Part shown: positions 50,466 through 61,600 of the stretch, in pieces | How the letters are laid out: every line of letters begins with the position of its first letter | Numbering within the stretch: the stretch's first letter is position 1 | DNA from: Musa acuminata AAA Group | Taxonomy: Eukaryota > Streptophyta > Magnoliopsida > Zingiberales > Musaceae | Assembly (NCBI RefSeq): GCF_036884655.1 | Contig: NC_088327.1 | Span: forward strand, 9,953,001-10,017,000 | Length of the DNA stretch: 64,000 nt | Reading direction: 5' to 3' | Program-made: the position numbers and the translations under genes | The notes under the pieces: generated by a model | The model's input: only the letters and a program-made list of their open reading frames with translations | Told to the model about the DNA's origin: nothing | Databases searched by the model: none

Positions 50466-50660
50466 GGGAGGAAGAATGAGAGGTGATGGGGAATTTATAC
50501 ATTGAGGCAAGTTGGAGGCAGCAATACTAATAATATGAGAAGAAGAAGAAAGGTAAAAAAGAGGAGGAAAAGATTGGAACAAAAGAAAACAAGTATCAAC
50601 TTCACAAGAATGAAGAGAGAGAGAGAGAGAGAGGGAGAGAGTGAGAGAGAGAGAGAGAAT
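50424..50660 (-). promoter_or_regulatory. CT-repeat leader and TATA-like site of the VQ gene
   Basis: A (GA)n tract on the plus strand (50430-50462) lies between the start codon and a TATAAAT on the minus strand at about 50490, so the repeat would be 5' UTR. A second GA-rich block is at 50612-50660. CT-rich leaders are common in plant genes; their length may affect expression. Confidence 0.55.
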
Positions 50661-50939
50661 AAAACTAATACGGTAAACATCTCTCAGTTTGCTGCAAGTG
50701 TTATGGCAACTGATAGACGCCATTTTACCATTCATGCTTCTATCAAAGTCCAATTTCCTTTCTAATCGAGTCATGAGACGATGTTAAGCATGATACGGCA
50801 TATTTCGGTGTCGCCCACGTAGATCCAGACAAACAAACACGATAATATATACGTGGAACTTCAAGTTCGATGTGACGTGTAACACATATATGGCGGGCAA
50901 TCGTTCGTCGCCCTCTCCGTATGAACGACATCATCATGG

Positions 50940-51430
50940 TATAGTCATCTCAAAAAGTTCGGGGCAGCGTCGCGCGGTACCGATCCATGCAGGTCAATCG
51001 ACGCTCGCACAAAAGCTTAAATCGCCCGCCCGAGAAGTCGACTGTAGTTAATTAACCCTGTATGACTAACTCATCGTCGTAGGTATAAAAGCTAACCCTC
51101 CTTAATCAGGAGAGGAGGATACTCAACTATCCTTAACTCCACGATATTGATTTGAATTTCGGATGGATCGAGTTGAGAAATCTCCCTCCCGACCTCAACC
51201 TTTGTGTAGGAACCGGCAACGACACAGTAGCAACCCATCAAGAGAGAACCACGCTCGGGAGACGATGCTTGAACCTAACCTGACTCGATGTCGACGTAAT
51301 CCGAGCATCCTCGTGGGCAACCTTATGCATCCAGGAATGGACCGAGCTATGCTAACACCTCGACCATGGCATAAAAATTTACCAACAGAGCCGTTCCTTC
51401 CTATCTCGGTGAATAATGACTCCTAATATG
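50940..51430 (+). mobile_element. Possible degenerate LTR-type retroelement fragment
   Basis: The block differs in base composition from the AT-rich DNA to its right. It holds ggtataaaagctaaccctcc (51083 on), followed by an 'aactatccttaactc' run and an open frame of 87 codons (51163-51426) with many Arg/Pro. This resembles the TATA/U5 part of some plant gypsy LTRs, but no paired LTR, PBS or protein motif is present, so the call is weak. Confidence 0.3.
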
Positions 51431-53500
51431 ATGACAGATTAAAGTAGAGTCATGATTTCAAATAAAAAACATCTCTCAGCACTCTCCAATGCTTTCATCT
51501 GTCCTTGTTGTACTATCACTGTAGTTCATATTCCCTCACCAATGCAGCATCACAGCAAACAAGGATCACAACATATTAATTAAATCATCAACCACAAGAA
51601 CTTCATTATCTAATTCAAGTAAAACATGCTGCCCTTTGATGGATTTTGTGTGTTTGGTTTTCATGATGGATTTATGTATAGTTTTTGTTAGGCATTATAG
51701 TCCTTTTTCCTTTTCTCTCTTTCTCCCAAGATAAGTATGTCCAGATCTAGAGGTTTATACCGAAGAAGCTCTTGGATGCCTGATGATCAAAATAAAGAGT
51801 AGTAATCATATCAAATACATTCAGATTATATTTATTAATTTGTTAAACCTAATTTAGGATGTGACAATCTGATGGGTTAATTAGTCTATCAATTTCTTTT
51901 AGTTGAAATCAAAATATTTAAGCTAAAATTAATAATAATATATTAATCTTAATCTGATTCACTTAATATGAAACTAATCAAGATATTATATAATATATAT
52001 AATTATAAGTTAATGATAATAGACCTGTGCAACTAAATCAAAAAGTTAATTATAAGTTAATGATAATACAACATAACATAAAGTCTGTTTGCTAGCGTCA
52101 TCCATGAGTTTTCTTTCCTCTACTTTGATCCTTACACTTCAAGTTTGTACCTAACACTGCTTTGTTCATTCTAACAAGTTGTTGATGCTGAAATCTATTG
52201 GCATCTATGTGCACTGCACCAGTTGATACTGTGAGAGAGAGAGAGAGAGAGAGAGAGATTTCAACTATACAGCTCTCCAAAACTACAACTACTACAATAT
52301 GTTACAAGCTGTATCCACATAATCTAATTGACGTTGATAATGAGATACTTGTGGCAATATGCTGTTAATAAAGGTGCTAATTAATTTAACTGATAAATAT
52401 TTTAAATATACATCGTAAGATTAAAGCTCAAATCTTATTTTTATCATTTACCTTTTAAAAAATAAATATGTTATTAATCAAAGAAGAAAAGAACAGTACT
52501 TATGAGCTGCATCTGAGTTTAATATGGTACATTGAATCCCCTTGACTTTGGGCATGTAAGTGGCCCTTCCTAATTCGATAAGTCACATGGACAAGCTATT
52601 GTGATTAACATAATGATGATGATGATGCATTGGATTGCAATAGTCAATGATGGTGACAGTGGCTGAAGAAGACATGGAATGCTGTGGTTGTGGTGTCTAG
52701 GTAGTAACCCATCTTGCGTCTAAGTGTTACATGAGATGAGGCTTACGCCTCCTTTAATTCCAATGTAGATTATGATAGTTGTCGACCAATAATTCCAAAA
52801 TATTTTATTTATATCTTTAATATCTCCTAGTATGCACTTGAATGCCATGTCATTACAAACGTAATTCCTATTTAAACATCTCGTCGTCATCTCAAAACAT
52901 CGATCAAGTAACACTTAATTTCGTAAAACTATTCACACGGAATAACTTATAACTATCCTTATTTAAATCTCATATTACTTTAAGCTTCGTATCATTCTTC
53001 TCTATGTTATATGGGTTCTTACTAAATCCTCAGACCATCCCGACACTGCGATGATGAACTCGAACCAAAATATATTATTTAATTAAAAAAATACTTATTT
53101 AATTTTAAGATTTTTTTTATTATTTCATAAACAATTTGTTCGTGCAAAAACAAAAGTTTTAGCCTTTTTTTTCTTTTTGCATTTGAAGTGATTGATTTTT
53201 TAGTCAGTATCTAGGTATTTCTAATCATCAAAAATAGTTTTGGCTACACTAAAATTATATTTAGGATTGATTCGAATTAAAGAAAAAAAAAAAGGCAATC
53301 GAGTCGAATTTTGGTGTGTAGGTAAATTAATCATCATAGTTTGTGACATTATTAAATAATATCAGCATTATTTTTCTTGGCATGCTTGATTTAGATTTGA
53401 GTAAAATCGATTTGCTTACAAATTATAATCATCAAATTTAATATAAATACATAGGTAATTAATTTATTATATATTTACCTTTTTGCCCTTCTTTCATTTC
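51431..53500. other. AT-rich intergenic DNA, no gene seen
   Basis: Stops are dense in all frames. It contains a (GA)n tract at 52231-52258 and short direct repeats (gttaattataagttaatgat twice near 52000-52060). No transposon ends recognised. Confidence 0.6.
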
Positions 53501-53529
53501 ATTGTCTCGTTTATCACCTGTAGGCAATA

Positions 53530-54115
53530 GTATCTCTCTAATGGGCTTTGCTTCCCTTTCCAATGGGCCGGTCCGGACCATCTTGCGATGTAATGAGCCG
53601 GTCCATCTTGACTTCTCCGGTCTATTGTTGGGCTCACACGGCCCACAGTGTTCCATATGCTCCTGCGCTTATCTTTGTAATGGGCCGGCTTGCCTCGGCT
53701 CCTCTTATTGTTGGATACTGTATGATGAACCGGGCTTTTTTCCTAATGGCCTGGTCCATCTCGACCGCTCTGGTCACTATTGGTGGGCTCCGTTTCGTAC
53801 TCACATCGGACGGCTGGCGTCTCTCCCTTCCATCGCTCTGTTTACGATCAACGGTCTTCAAGACTCTCTCAGCCGTCCGATCAAGCGTCCAAAAACCCTC
53901 AAACCACAGCGGAGATCGTTGTTTTGCTATCCTCGCGCCACCTCGAAAGCTTCCGTCATGTGAGCCCCACAAATGCAGCGAATCAGAGACGGGTAATTTG
54001 CCGCTTTAAAAGAATACACTACCGTTCTTCCCGGGTGGTGTTATATATATATATATATAGCGAGAACTGCTTTTTGAATCGCCCTTTCTCGCCTTTCGCG
54101 CTCTTCTGTCGGTGA
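53530..54115 (+). promoter_or_regulatory. Promoter-like region of the citrate synthase fragment: site II motifs, TATA, leader
   Basis: TGGGCC/TGGGCT or its complement occurs about six times (near 53539, 53563, 53628, 53640, 53678 and 53784). Such site II elements are typical of plant promoters for mitochondrial and growth-related proteins. A TA-rich TATA region (54042-54058) is followed by a CT-rich leader with a donor (ttctgtcg then gtgaga, 54111) matching an acceptor (tcatag) at 54366. A segment of about 50 bp (53592 on) is repeated about 152 bp downstream (53744 on). Confidence 0.55.
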
Positions 54116-54381
54116 GATCACTCTTCCCCTCTTTCGCTCTACTCTCCACGATCGCTTCTTTCTTCTGCGGAAAACCCTAACTCTCGATCGGATCATTTGT
54201 CTCTTTCCTTCTCGATTCTTTGCATGTGATTCTGGAGATGATCTCTCGGATGTTGTTCGGAGGATTAAGCTTTTAACATTTTCCTTTTTTTTTAATCGTT
54301 TCCTTCTGTTTCTTGAAACCCTCTCGTCCTTCTATGTTGAATTGATGTGAAGTTTGCCCTTCATAGGGTATCTCCTGATCA

Positions 54382-55000
54382 ATGCTGTTCTTCCGGAACC
54401 TTGCGGGGTTCTCGAAGCTCCGGTCTCGTCTGGTGAGTGGATCTTGTTGAACTAAATCGTTGTTTTCGGCCGTCGGAACTCTCGCGATCACTTTGTTTAC
54501 TCTTGGTGATCTTTTGGAACACTGTTATTCGGCAAAATTCCGTGGTGACTATTGATTCCAGGCGCAGCAGTCCGTCTCGTTGGGTTCAGTCGGATGGTTT
54601 CAAGTCCAGAGCGTATCGCATCTCGTGAGTTCATGTTTTTATTCCTCTGTTGCATTCGTTCTACTAGTGCTTAACCTGTCTTCAACCTTCAACGACTAAG
54701 TAAATTGGATGGTTTGAGATTTCTTTTTTGTTTGTTTGCAGACTTTTCATGTGCTGTTGATTGACCCATTCCTATGCTTCATTGATGCTTATCTTGTTTC
54801 TTTCAGAGTATTCCAATTATATATAGCACTACAATTCTTGGATTGCTTGCTTACACATATGTCTGCTTCCTTTCCCTGTTTCCTAAATGCTCTGTTACTT
54901 TCATATACATGATTGGATCTATGTTCGCAAATACTTGATTTTTTTTTCTGATTGTTCTGTATTTTTTGCTTTGTAGGATCTTCATTCTCATTTGAATTGA
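54382..55000 (+). pseudogene. 5' fragment of a mitochondrial citrate synthase gene
   Basis: Exons 54382-54432 and 54562-54624 encode MLFFRNLAGFSKLRSRL and then AQQSVSLGSVGWFQVQSVSHL. This matches the presequence and N-terminus of plant mitochondrial citrate synthase, including the intron after Arg-Leu. The third exon (54977) starts DLHSHL, matching the family's LDLRSQL, but then loses about 4 nt: the downstream ttgataccggg still reads like the conserved ELIPE in another frame, and the original frame stops at 54998-55000. Nothing resembling the remaining conserved exons (GKVQLGNITVDM, MRGMTGLLWETS and so on) appears in the following 9 kb. It is therefore a truncated, frameshifted copy that kept its promoter and leader. 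A short transcript or targeting peptide from the two intact exons is possible but unproven. Confidence 0.75.
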
Positions 55001-55238
55001 TACCGGGATAACATGTTTAGTGTTTTCATTAAGTAGTTCAATTCTCGTTTAGGAACCTTTGGCTTCTTTCCATATCATTGCTTAGATGATTACGTAGCCT
55101 CATCTTCTTAGCCCACACCATTTTTAGTCATTCTAGATGTTTTTTTTTTCTTTTTGATGTGTTTGACTTATTTATAATAGGCACGAAATAAATATTTATC
55201 CTGACATAAAAAGTTTGAAGAGATAAATATGTTGGGCT

Positions 55239-55489
55239 AATTATATATTACTCCTTGTAATTAGCCCCCTTTAGTATTTCGATACTTACAATTTCAAAAG
55301 TTATATTGGGATCTTTATACAAGGTTAAAAATATAATTTTATAGGGTTAAATATCAAAAGAGAATAGTTTTGTTAGAACAATGGGTTTAAATATTTTGTT
55401 TTTGTAAATATAAAAATCTGAATGTAACTCTTAAAAGTATAGATATCGAAATACAAAAGATAACTAATTATAGGGGATAATATAATATT
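55239..55489. mobile_element. Foldback MITE-like element, copy 1
   Basis: The left end aattatatattactccttg is the inverted match of the right end, which reads actaattataggggataata. Pairing continues inward (tagtatttcgat against atcgaaataca; aaaagttatattggga against tgtaactctt), so most of the element can form one long hairpin. It has no coding capacity. It is related to the copy at 56279. Confidence 0.75.
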
Positions 55490-56278
55490 GATACGGATAA
55501 AAGTTTCAAAGCATAATCATATTATTGATACTATAAATATTTATGTGCTTCTAAATAACGACTTTTATTTTACGATATAGTTGGCCTTATTCATCATACA
55601 AATATCAATTTTTGTATTCGATATGTTTTTTTTTTTGTGAACATATTACCTCAATTAGTGTGTCCTAACAATTTTTTTTTCAAAACAATTATGCAAATTA
55701 CAAGAGTGTAAGAAATTTGTTGGTTGGTTGGTCTTATTGAAACTTGGAAACCATTTTATTTTATCTTTCGAAGAATCAAATATCTTCGTTGTGGTTAAGT
55801 CGTGGCAGGGAGCCATTGCTTGAGGGTCTTTTATGGCCACTTTCCCTTGAAAAGTGATCTTTGAACTTGTTTATCTTTACATAGTAACATTACTACCTCG
55901 ATCATGCTTTTTGAAATCTGGTTCATTGTTCTAAACTTTAATTACTTAACAGGATAATATAGATGAGTGGATATAAGATGTATGATTGATTAATGAAGGA
56001 AGAAGTATGTTTTCTAGTGATTTAAGTGGCAATGCAAGAAGATTGTTAATATTCACTAGATTGCTAGAGGATTTTATTTAGGTTCTCAAACTGTCTTGAA
56101 TATTCCAATAGTCTTGTAAACTTTAATTACTTAACAGGATAAATCTTCTATGTTTTTGGAGAGCAGGAGTATTAAATAGATATCCACCAAGAACAAATAA
56201 TAAAAAAATCATCTCAAGAGGTTCTTGATTGCATTCCATCCGCTTTGCAACTCCATAGGTTTAAACTAAAAATTTAAG

Positions 56279-56563
56279 ATTAATTATATATTATTCCCTG
56301 TAATTAACTATCTTTAGCATCTCGATCTTATACTTTTGAAAGTTACGTTGGGATCCTTACACTTATGAAAATAAAGTATTGAGATCTTTATACAGGATTA
56401 AAAAGATAATTTCATAAGATTAAAAATAAAAAAGAAAAAATAGTTTTGTTGGAGTAATGGGGTTGAATGTTTCACTTTCGTAAGAATAAGGATCTCAACT
56501 TTTAAAAATATAGAGATCGAAATACTAAATATAACTAATTATAAAGAATATTCTATAATTAAT
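56279..56563. mobile_element. Foldback MITE-like element, copy 2
   Basis: In direct orientation relative to copy 1, sharing aattatatattattccctg, atagttttgttgga, gatcgaaatac and ataactaattata. About 30 bp are extra around 56367 (cttatgaaaataaagtattg). Ends are inverted as in copy 1. Confidence 0.75.
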
Positions 56564-56591
56564 CCAAAATTTTAGGTTCAATTATAATTAT

Positions 56592-56806
56592 ATGCTGCAT
56601 ACGAAGCTTAGGTATGAGAAACTGCCTACCATTTAGTTTTCTCAATTATCACTAATAACCTACATGTTTGCATCAAAATAGATGAAATTGGCTAAGCAAA
56701 AGACAATAATGTATACAACTCTAACAGCTATCAGTAGAGTAGATATACGTGTTGCCGATAGAGTCAAAGTTGGTAGACTTAATTAGGACCATCAGGTTGT
56801 TAGTGC
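56592..56806. repeat. Segmental duplication, block A copy 1
   Basis: It aligns in direct orientation with 60664-60848. Shared blocks include ctcaattat(at)cactaataac, gactaagca/ggctaagca and acttaattaggaccatc. The match is interrupted at 56806 by an insertion. Confidence 0.8.
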
Positions 56807-58655
56807 CAAGGATTGAAATCTCAACCAGTTCGATAAAAGTTTGATCGTGTGTACTGGTCCGACCACTGAAAAATACATGGACCAATCCAAATTGTGCAGT
56901 TCAAGTATAGAGGCTTGCGATTTCTCACTACTGGCTCCTCTGCCTCCACTCCTCTTACTCGTCATCGAACTCCTTTTCTTATTCTTATTCCTCATCCACT
57001 GCCTCAATTTCTTTCCTCTTCATTCTCATCCCTCCTCTTGTCTCCTCTTCATTCTCCTTCTTCTGTCCTCGAAATATATCGATTTATCAAGACACATGAT
57101 ATCATTATCGATCAGTACAAACTAGTTTGACCAAGGATCGATAGATTATCTCAATATGAAATTATAATTCTTAATTAGTACTAAATCAAGACTCATTTTC
57201 TCGGTATGTACCGATATACCAACTAACCATCGGTATGATATGTATCGAGGTGTATCGATGTATCGTACATCAATATGTTTGAGCATACCGATGATATGGT
57301 AAAATTATCAGAAAAACTTTAAAATTTTTTGAAGAATAAAAAATATATTAGAGTTTTTAAGTTTGAAATAAATTTAAATTTAGTATAATCTTAGCAAAAA
57401 TAATCTAAATTAAGAAAGAATAACCACATATCTTTTTGAGTAACTTTGTGGTACATTCTAGATATTCCTTCTAAAAATATTGAATTATCTATAAAAAAAT
57501 AATTTGAATAATTTAATTATTTTTTAAATAACTTAAATTTTAATATTCAAATGAATCAAGTAATCAATCGATAGATATACCTAATTCTATCACCAAAAAG
57601 AATGATGAGATTCTACGGGCGGTGGATTGAGATATTTAATCCTATGTATTTGTATATTAATTTAATATATTTGTCGAACATAATCCTAAAAATGATCCCA
57701 CAACATAGTATACTGATACACCATATGTCGTTGGTGCATCAATGTAGTGATGATCATAGTCTGATCGTCATGAATGACATGTGTCCGAGGCAATGATGAT
57801 TGTGACATATATTAGTGTGGAGCATAAAGGATATTAGAACTTCTATTTTTATCACTAATCAATCTACTACTCCATATCATAAATTCGATTATCATACTAC
57901 TATTTGGAAAAGTATGATCAACTTGGCTATAATATTCTCGATAATACGATAGTTATAAATACAATGAGCTTCACTTTCTATCGGTATCATGTAGGCTCTA
58001 TCATATCCGCTCAAAATCATCTATTGTCTTCTCATTTCCCTTTCATATATAAACTTAACTAGTACCTCATGTAGACTCTATCATATCTGCTCAAAATCAT
58101 TCATTGTCTTCTCCTTTCCCATATATAAACTTAACTAGTACCTCGTCGAGCCCCATGATTTGAATCTTAGGTGGCATGTGTAAAATGCTCCTTCTTAATC
58201 TATGTATTACCCTTAAATTGTATAAATGAGACCATTGACTCCTCGATGTCGCTATCATCATCGGTTGAGACACTAATGTCATCTTTTTCTATCTCTAGAT
58301 CGAGCGGGTTGTTGAATGTGTTTGAAAAGGTGTCTCATCTCCTAACTTAATTATTTTCAACGATATGGCTAATACCATTGCCTTTCACTTTACCTTTGTC
58401 TTTGCACGTTGGGTGAACGATTGTGGTGGAGGAAATTTTTTTTTTTATTCAAATAGTCAAATTAATCATTTGAAATAGGACAATCTAAGCCTTTGATTGC
58501 GAACGATAGTTATTAATCGGTACAAATCCCATGTCGCCTGATACGGAGTCATACAATGAGTATCACTCAGCAAAGGACGGTTTGTATACTAATCCCATGT
58601 TGAATCGGTACATATTATTCGTGTTGAGCGATACAATTCGGTACGATGAACCCTG
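56807..58655. mobile_element. ~1.85-kb TACCG-family insertion in block A/B copy 1
   Basis: It begins CAAGGATTGAAATCTCAACC and ends GGTACGATGAACCCTG, termini like those of the hAT-like copies at 22612 and 25576. The paralogous copy at about 60840 reads gttgttagtgctaaata without it, whereas here the flanks read gttgttagtgc and tgctaaata, implying a 3-4 bp duplication (tgc or gtgc). The interior has TACCGATATACC-like clusters (57200-57300) and no long frame. A near-repeat of 'ctcatgtagactctatcatat' occurs at 57987 and 58065. It may be a nested or composite insertion. Confidence 0.6.
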
Positions 58656-59319
58656 TGCTAAATAAATAAAAAATTAAAATCTATCGTGTAAGAAGTTTTT
58701 TATTTTTTATTTTTCTAATTTTTGTCCCTATGAGTAGCAAGAAAGAACATGATTACAAAGTGCATGCCGTTAAGTTCAGTCATTCTTTTCTGTTGATTTA
58801 TTTTGTATTTTTTATTATTATAAATCATCACAACATGATTCATTGCATCATATCTAGTTACTCTTAGATGGAAAACATCAATGTGCATTTAATACTTATC
58901 GCATGGGACCATCTCAATCATCTCATCGGGGCCATTATAAGATAATGGTGCGATGCAGGTTCTATAATAACAAGGATAGACATATATACCATTCTAAAGT
59001 TAAAAAGGTAAAAGAGGATGAACAAAGGTGACCCACCGTATCTTTGTAGATTTGGGTAGGACTCCATGTCACCCGTGTTCTCCTACAAGGCTAGCGTGGT
59101 GGTATCACGTTGCATGAACCCAACAGATTACTTAGGTATCCTCAGCAGATTCCGTCTCAAAGCTTACCTTTCATTGATAGATCTTCATTAGATTCTGATG
59201 GAACAAACGTAATCTCACCCTTGGAAATCATCATAAATTAATGATCCATATTGGATATGGTGCATAACCAATCCCCTTCTCTTCCATTCTTCATTCCCTT
59301 CGTCTCTCTCACTCTCCGC
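58656..59319. other. Block B copy 1 and upstream region of the C2H2 gene
   Basis: 58908-59030 matches 60907-61030 (ctcatcggggccattataagataatgg; aaagaggatgaacaaaggtga). TCATAAATTA at about 59231 could serve as the TATA region; CT-rich leader 59265-59318. Confidence 0.55.
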
Positions 59320-60291
59320 ATGGACAACTTCGCTCACCAACTTGAGCTTCTCCTAAATGAGAATACCTCCGATGATACACACTTCTCATCCGAGCTTGAC
59401 GCGGAAGAAGACCAATGCAGTTCACTTGTTAATCCTACCTTTTCTGTACATATTGAGCCTCTCTCTTCCGCGCCTACCGTCGAGCCCATCCATGGAGACG
59501 ACGACACTGTGACGAAACAGGCGCCAGCTTCTTCCTCATCATTATATTCCAAACTAGCCATGATCCATCAAGCAAATGTCCCTTCCTCGTCATCAGACTC
59601 CAAACTAGCGATGATCTATCAGCCAAATGTCCCTCCCACGTCCTTCCAACATTTCTTCGATGAGTTCCATCTGGCTTTCATGGTAGCTCCATTTGTATCA
59701 GATGCTTCGGCCTACATCAACCAAGTCGGTTTTGGCTTCCCAACCTCAAATATCGTGGCAGACATGACCGCAGAGAACATGCAGACTGCTCCACCAATGG
59801 AATACATCGAGTTGCATACCCAGGCTCCTAAGATAGATCACCAACCCCTTCATGCTGAATCATACCACAATCTAGCTTACTTGAACCCCACCGGAGATCC
59901 TCTAGATCCCAACTGGGAGGCCATCGAATCGTATCTAGCTGGACATGTCCGACGTGGCCTCGATGTCTCTCGCGTCTATAAATGCAACATATGCAACTCG
60001 GAGTTCCCCTGCGCACAAGCTTTTGGAGGACACATGAGCTCCCATAGCAAGAACAAGAGAGGAGAGAAACCCCTGGCGAAGAGAAAACGACGCATGTTGA
60101 AGAAGGTACGCTTAAACAAGAGACTCTCTTCTGCTTCCATGAAGGAAAAGGCCGGTGTTTTCTCGAAGGAGGCAAGTTCAATCGACGAGGCTAACATGGC
60201 CATGAATGGTGCGAGTGAGGAACCCAACTACGTTGAGTTTTCTGATGATGAATATACTACTAATTCACATGAGAGCTATAGGCCTCGCTAG
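59320..60291 (+). CDS. C2H2 zinc finger protein (single QAFGGH finger), 323 aa
   Basis: Intronless. It has one plant-type finger starting at C222 (CNICNSEFPCAQAFGGHMSSH) with the QAFGGH core that contacts DNA in this class. A strongly basic segment follows (KNKRGEKPLAKRKRRMLKKVRLNKR), a probable nuclear localisation signal. The first 200 residues are Ser/Pro-rich with a short near-duplication (SSLYSKLAMIHQANVPSSSSDSKLAMIYQPNVP). A putative transcription factor; targets unknown. The chosen ATG opens MDNFAHQLELLLNEN, the stretch that aligns with the truncated tandem copy (MNDFVHELELFLNER). An in-frame ATG at 59257 would add 21 residues but lies where the transcription start would be expected. 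Confidence 0.88.
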   Translation: MDNFAHQLELLLNENTSDDTHFSSELDAEEDQCSSLVNPTFSVHIEPLSSAPTVEPIHGDDDTVTKQAPASSSSLYSKLAMIHQANVPSSSSDSKLAMIYQPNVPPTSFQHFFDEFHLAFMVAPFVSDASAYINQVGFGFPTSNIVADMTAENMQTAPPMEYIELHTQAPKIDHQPLHAESYHNLAYLNPTGDPLDPNWEAIESYLAGHVRRGLDVSRVYKCNICNSEFPCAQAFGGHMSSHSKNKRGEKPLAKRKRRMLKKVRLNKRLSSASMKEKAGVFSKEASSIDEANMAMNGASEEPNYVEFSDDEYTTNSHESYRPR

Positions 60292-60663
60292 AGAAGCTTC
60301 ATTCGTTCAGTTCTGTCGAGGTTCTCCATCTTCTAGAGTTAAGTTCAAGTCGATACTGTCTTACCGAGCAATGTCGTGGGCATTATTGTGTTTTCATCAT
60401 TGAAATCGTTCACCTTTTTCTTTCCTAGTGTTTGATCTGTCACAATATAACTGTGTTTGAGTGCTCGACCCTTTTTCTATCTTCTTGTGATGGACAAAAG
60501 GATCAAAGAGCACGACTGCAAGACCAATGATACTGCTGAGGAGCTTAGTTTGCAGCTAAATATACCCAAAACAAAAGGAATCAGAAATAGATATCCATTA
60601 CATCCACAGCAAATAGGAAACAAAAGGGGGACATTAGAATACACTACTGATCATTATAATCAT

Positions 60664-61040
60664 ATGTTGAATATGAAGTTTAGGTCTGGAGAACTGATTA
60701 CCATTATGAGAAAGCCATAATTTTTCTGTATCAGTTATCTCAATTATATCACTAATAACATATAAGTTTGCAGTCAAAGTAATGAAATTTGACTAAGCAT
60801 AAGATGACAATGCTTGACTTAATTAGGACCATCGAGTTGTTAGTGCTAAATATTATACAGACACTTCATTTCAAATCATGTTCTTTTAAAATCACAACAC
60901 TATTCACCATCTCAAGCATCTCATTGGGGTCATTGCAAGATAATGGTGGGAGGCAGGTCCTACAACAAGGAGGACGAGGAAAAATACCATCCTAAAGTTA
61001 AAAGGGAAAAGAGGATGAACAAAGGTGATGCATTGTAAGT
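60664..61040. repeat. Segmental duplication, blocks A and B copy 2
   Basis: Here block A (60664-60848) and block B (60907-61030) are only about 60 bp apart, against roughly 2.1 kb in copy 1. This makes copy 2 the unoccupied site for the insertion at 56807-58655. Confidence 0.8.
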
Positions 61041-61348
61041 TGCATGAACCCAACAAATTTTAGACTGTATTTTCAATGAGAAATATTAATGAAAGAGATT
61101 GCTAGGGTAATCCTTACAAGATAATCTCCCAAAGCTTACCTTTCATTGTTCTCATGGAATTAACATAAAAATCATTTTAGGAAATACAAAGACTGAAAAT
61201 TGTTACAAACATTGAATACTTAGAATCTTAGCTTCCTGTCAAGTTCTTTTGGATGATGAATTTCCAAGTAATCATAAATTCATATATGATATAATACCTT
61301 ATCAATTCCTTCTCCCTCTTCCACTCTTCACCTCCCTTCCCTCTCTGC

Positions 61349-61600
61349 ATGAATGACTTTGTTCACGAACTTGAGCTTTTCCTAAACGAGAGAGCAGCAT
61401 CGATGATGCAAAAGAAGACCCTCTCTCTTATGTTCCTATTGTTGAGCCCAAGTTTCTTTTTTGTGGCTCAACTCCTGAGATGGATCACCAAAGCCCTTCA
61501 TGCCCTCTTTGACCATTGAACACCAGCTGGGATGAGCTAAATGGGTGAGCTCGGTGGCTGGCATGGAAACGGGTCTTCTTAAGCGTCAGCTAGGGGTTGC
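61349..61600 (+). pseudogene. Truncated tandem copy of the C2H2 zinc finger gene
   Basis: It begins MNDFVHELELFLNER, aligning with the start of the gene at 59320. A large internal deletion follows, then a stretch matching the region around 59827-59960 (atggatcaccaa..cccttcatgc; ccagctgggatgag; gctggcatg). The frame ends at 61519 after 56 codons and no finger is encoded. The leader (cttctccctcttccactcttc) is also duplicated. Confidence 0.8.

Larger units (their letters stand above)
55001..56590. other. AT-rich intergenic DNA containing two related foldback elements
   Basis: No coding gene. The two MITE-like copies listed separately account for about 540 bp of it; the remainder (55500-56270) shows nothing recognisable. 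Confidence 0.6.

Noticed and set aside
50424..50774. N-terminal extension of the VQ protein (117 extra residues)
   Set aside because: It consists largely of translated CT repeats (SLSLSL) upstream of a TATA-like site, so it is leader and promoter.
53502..54115. Overlapping frames of 110-153 codons on both strands upstream of the citrate synthase fragment
   Set aside because: They cover the motif-rich promoter and leader, have no domain, and no frame is preferred.
59257..59319. Upstream in-frame ATG of the C2H2 gene
   Set aside because: It lies close to the presumed TATA region, and the downstream ATG begins the stretch conserved with the tandem copy.
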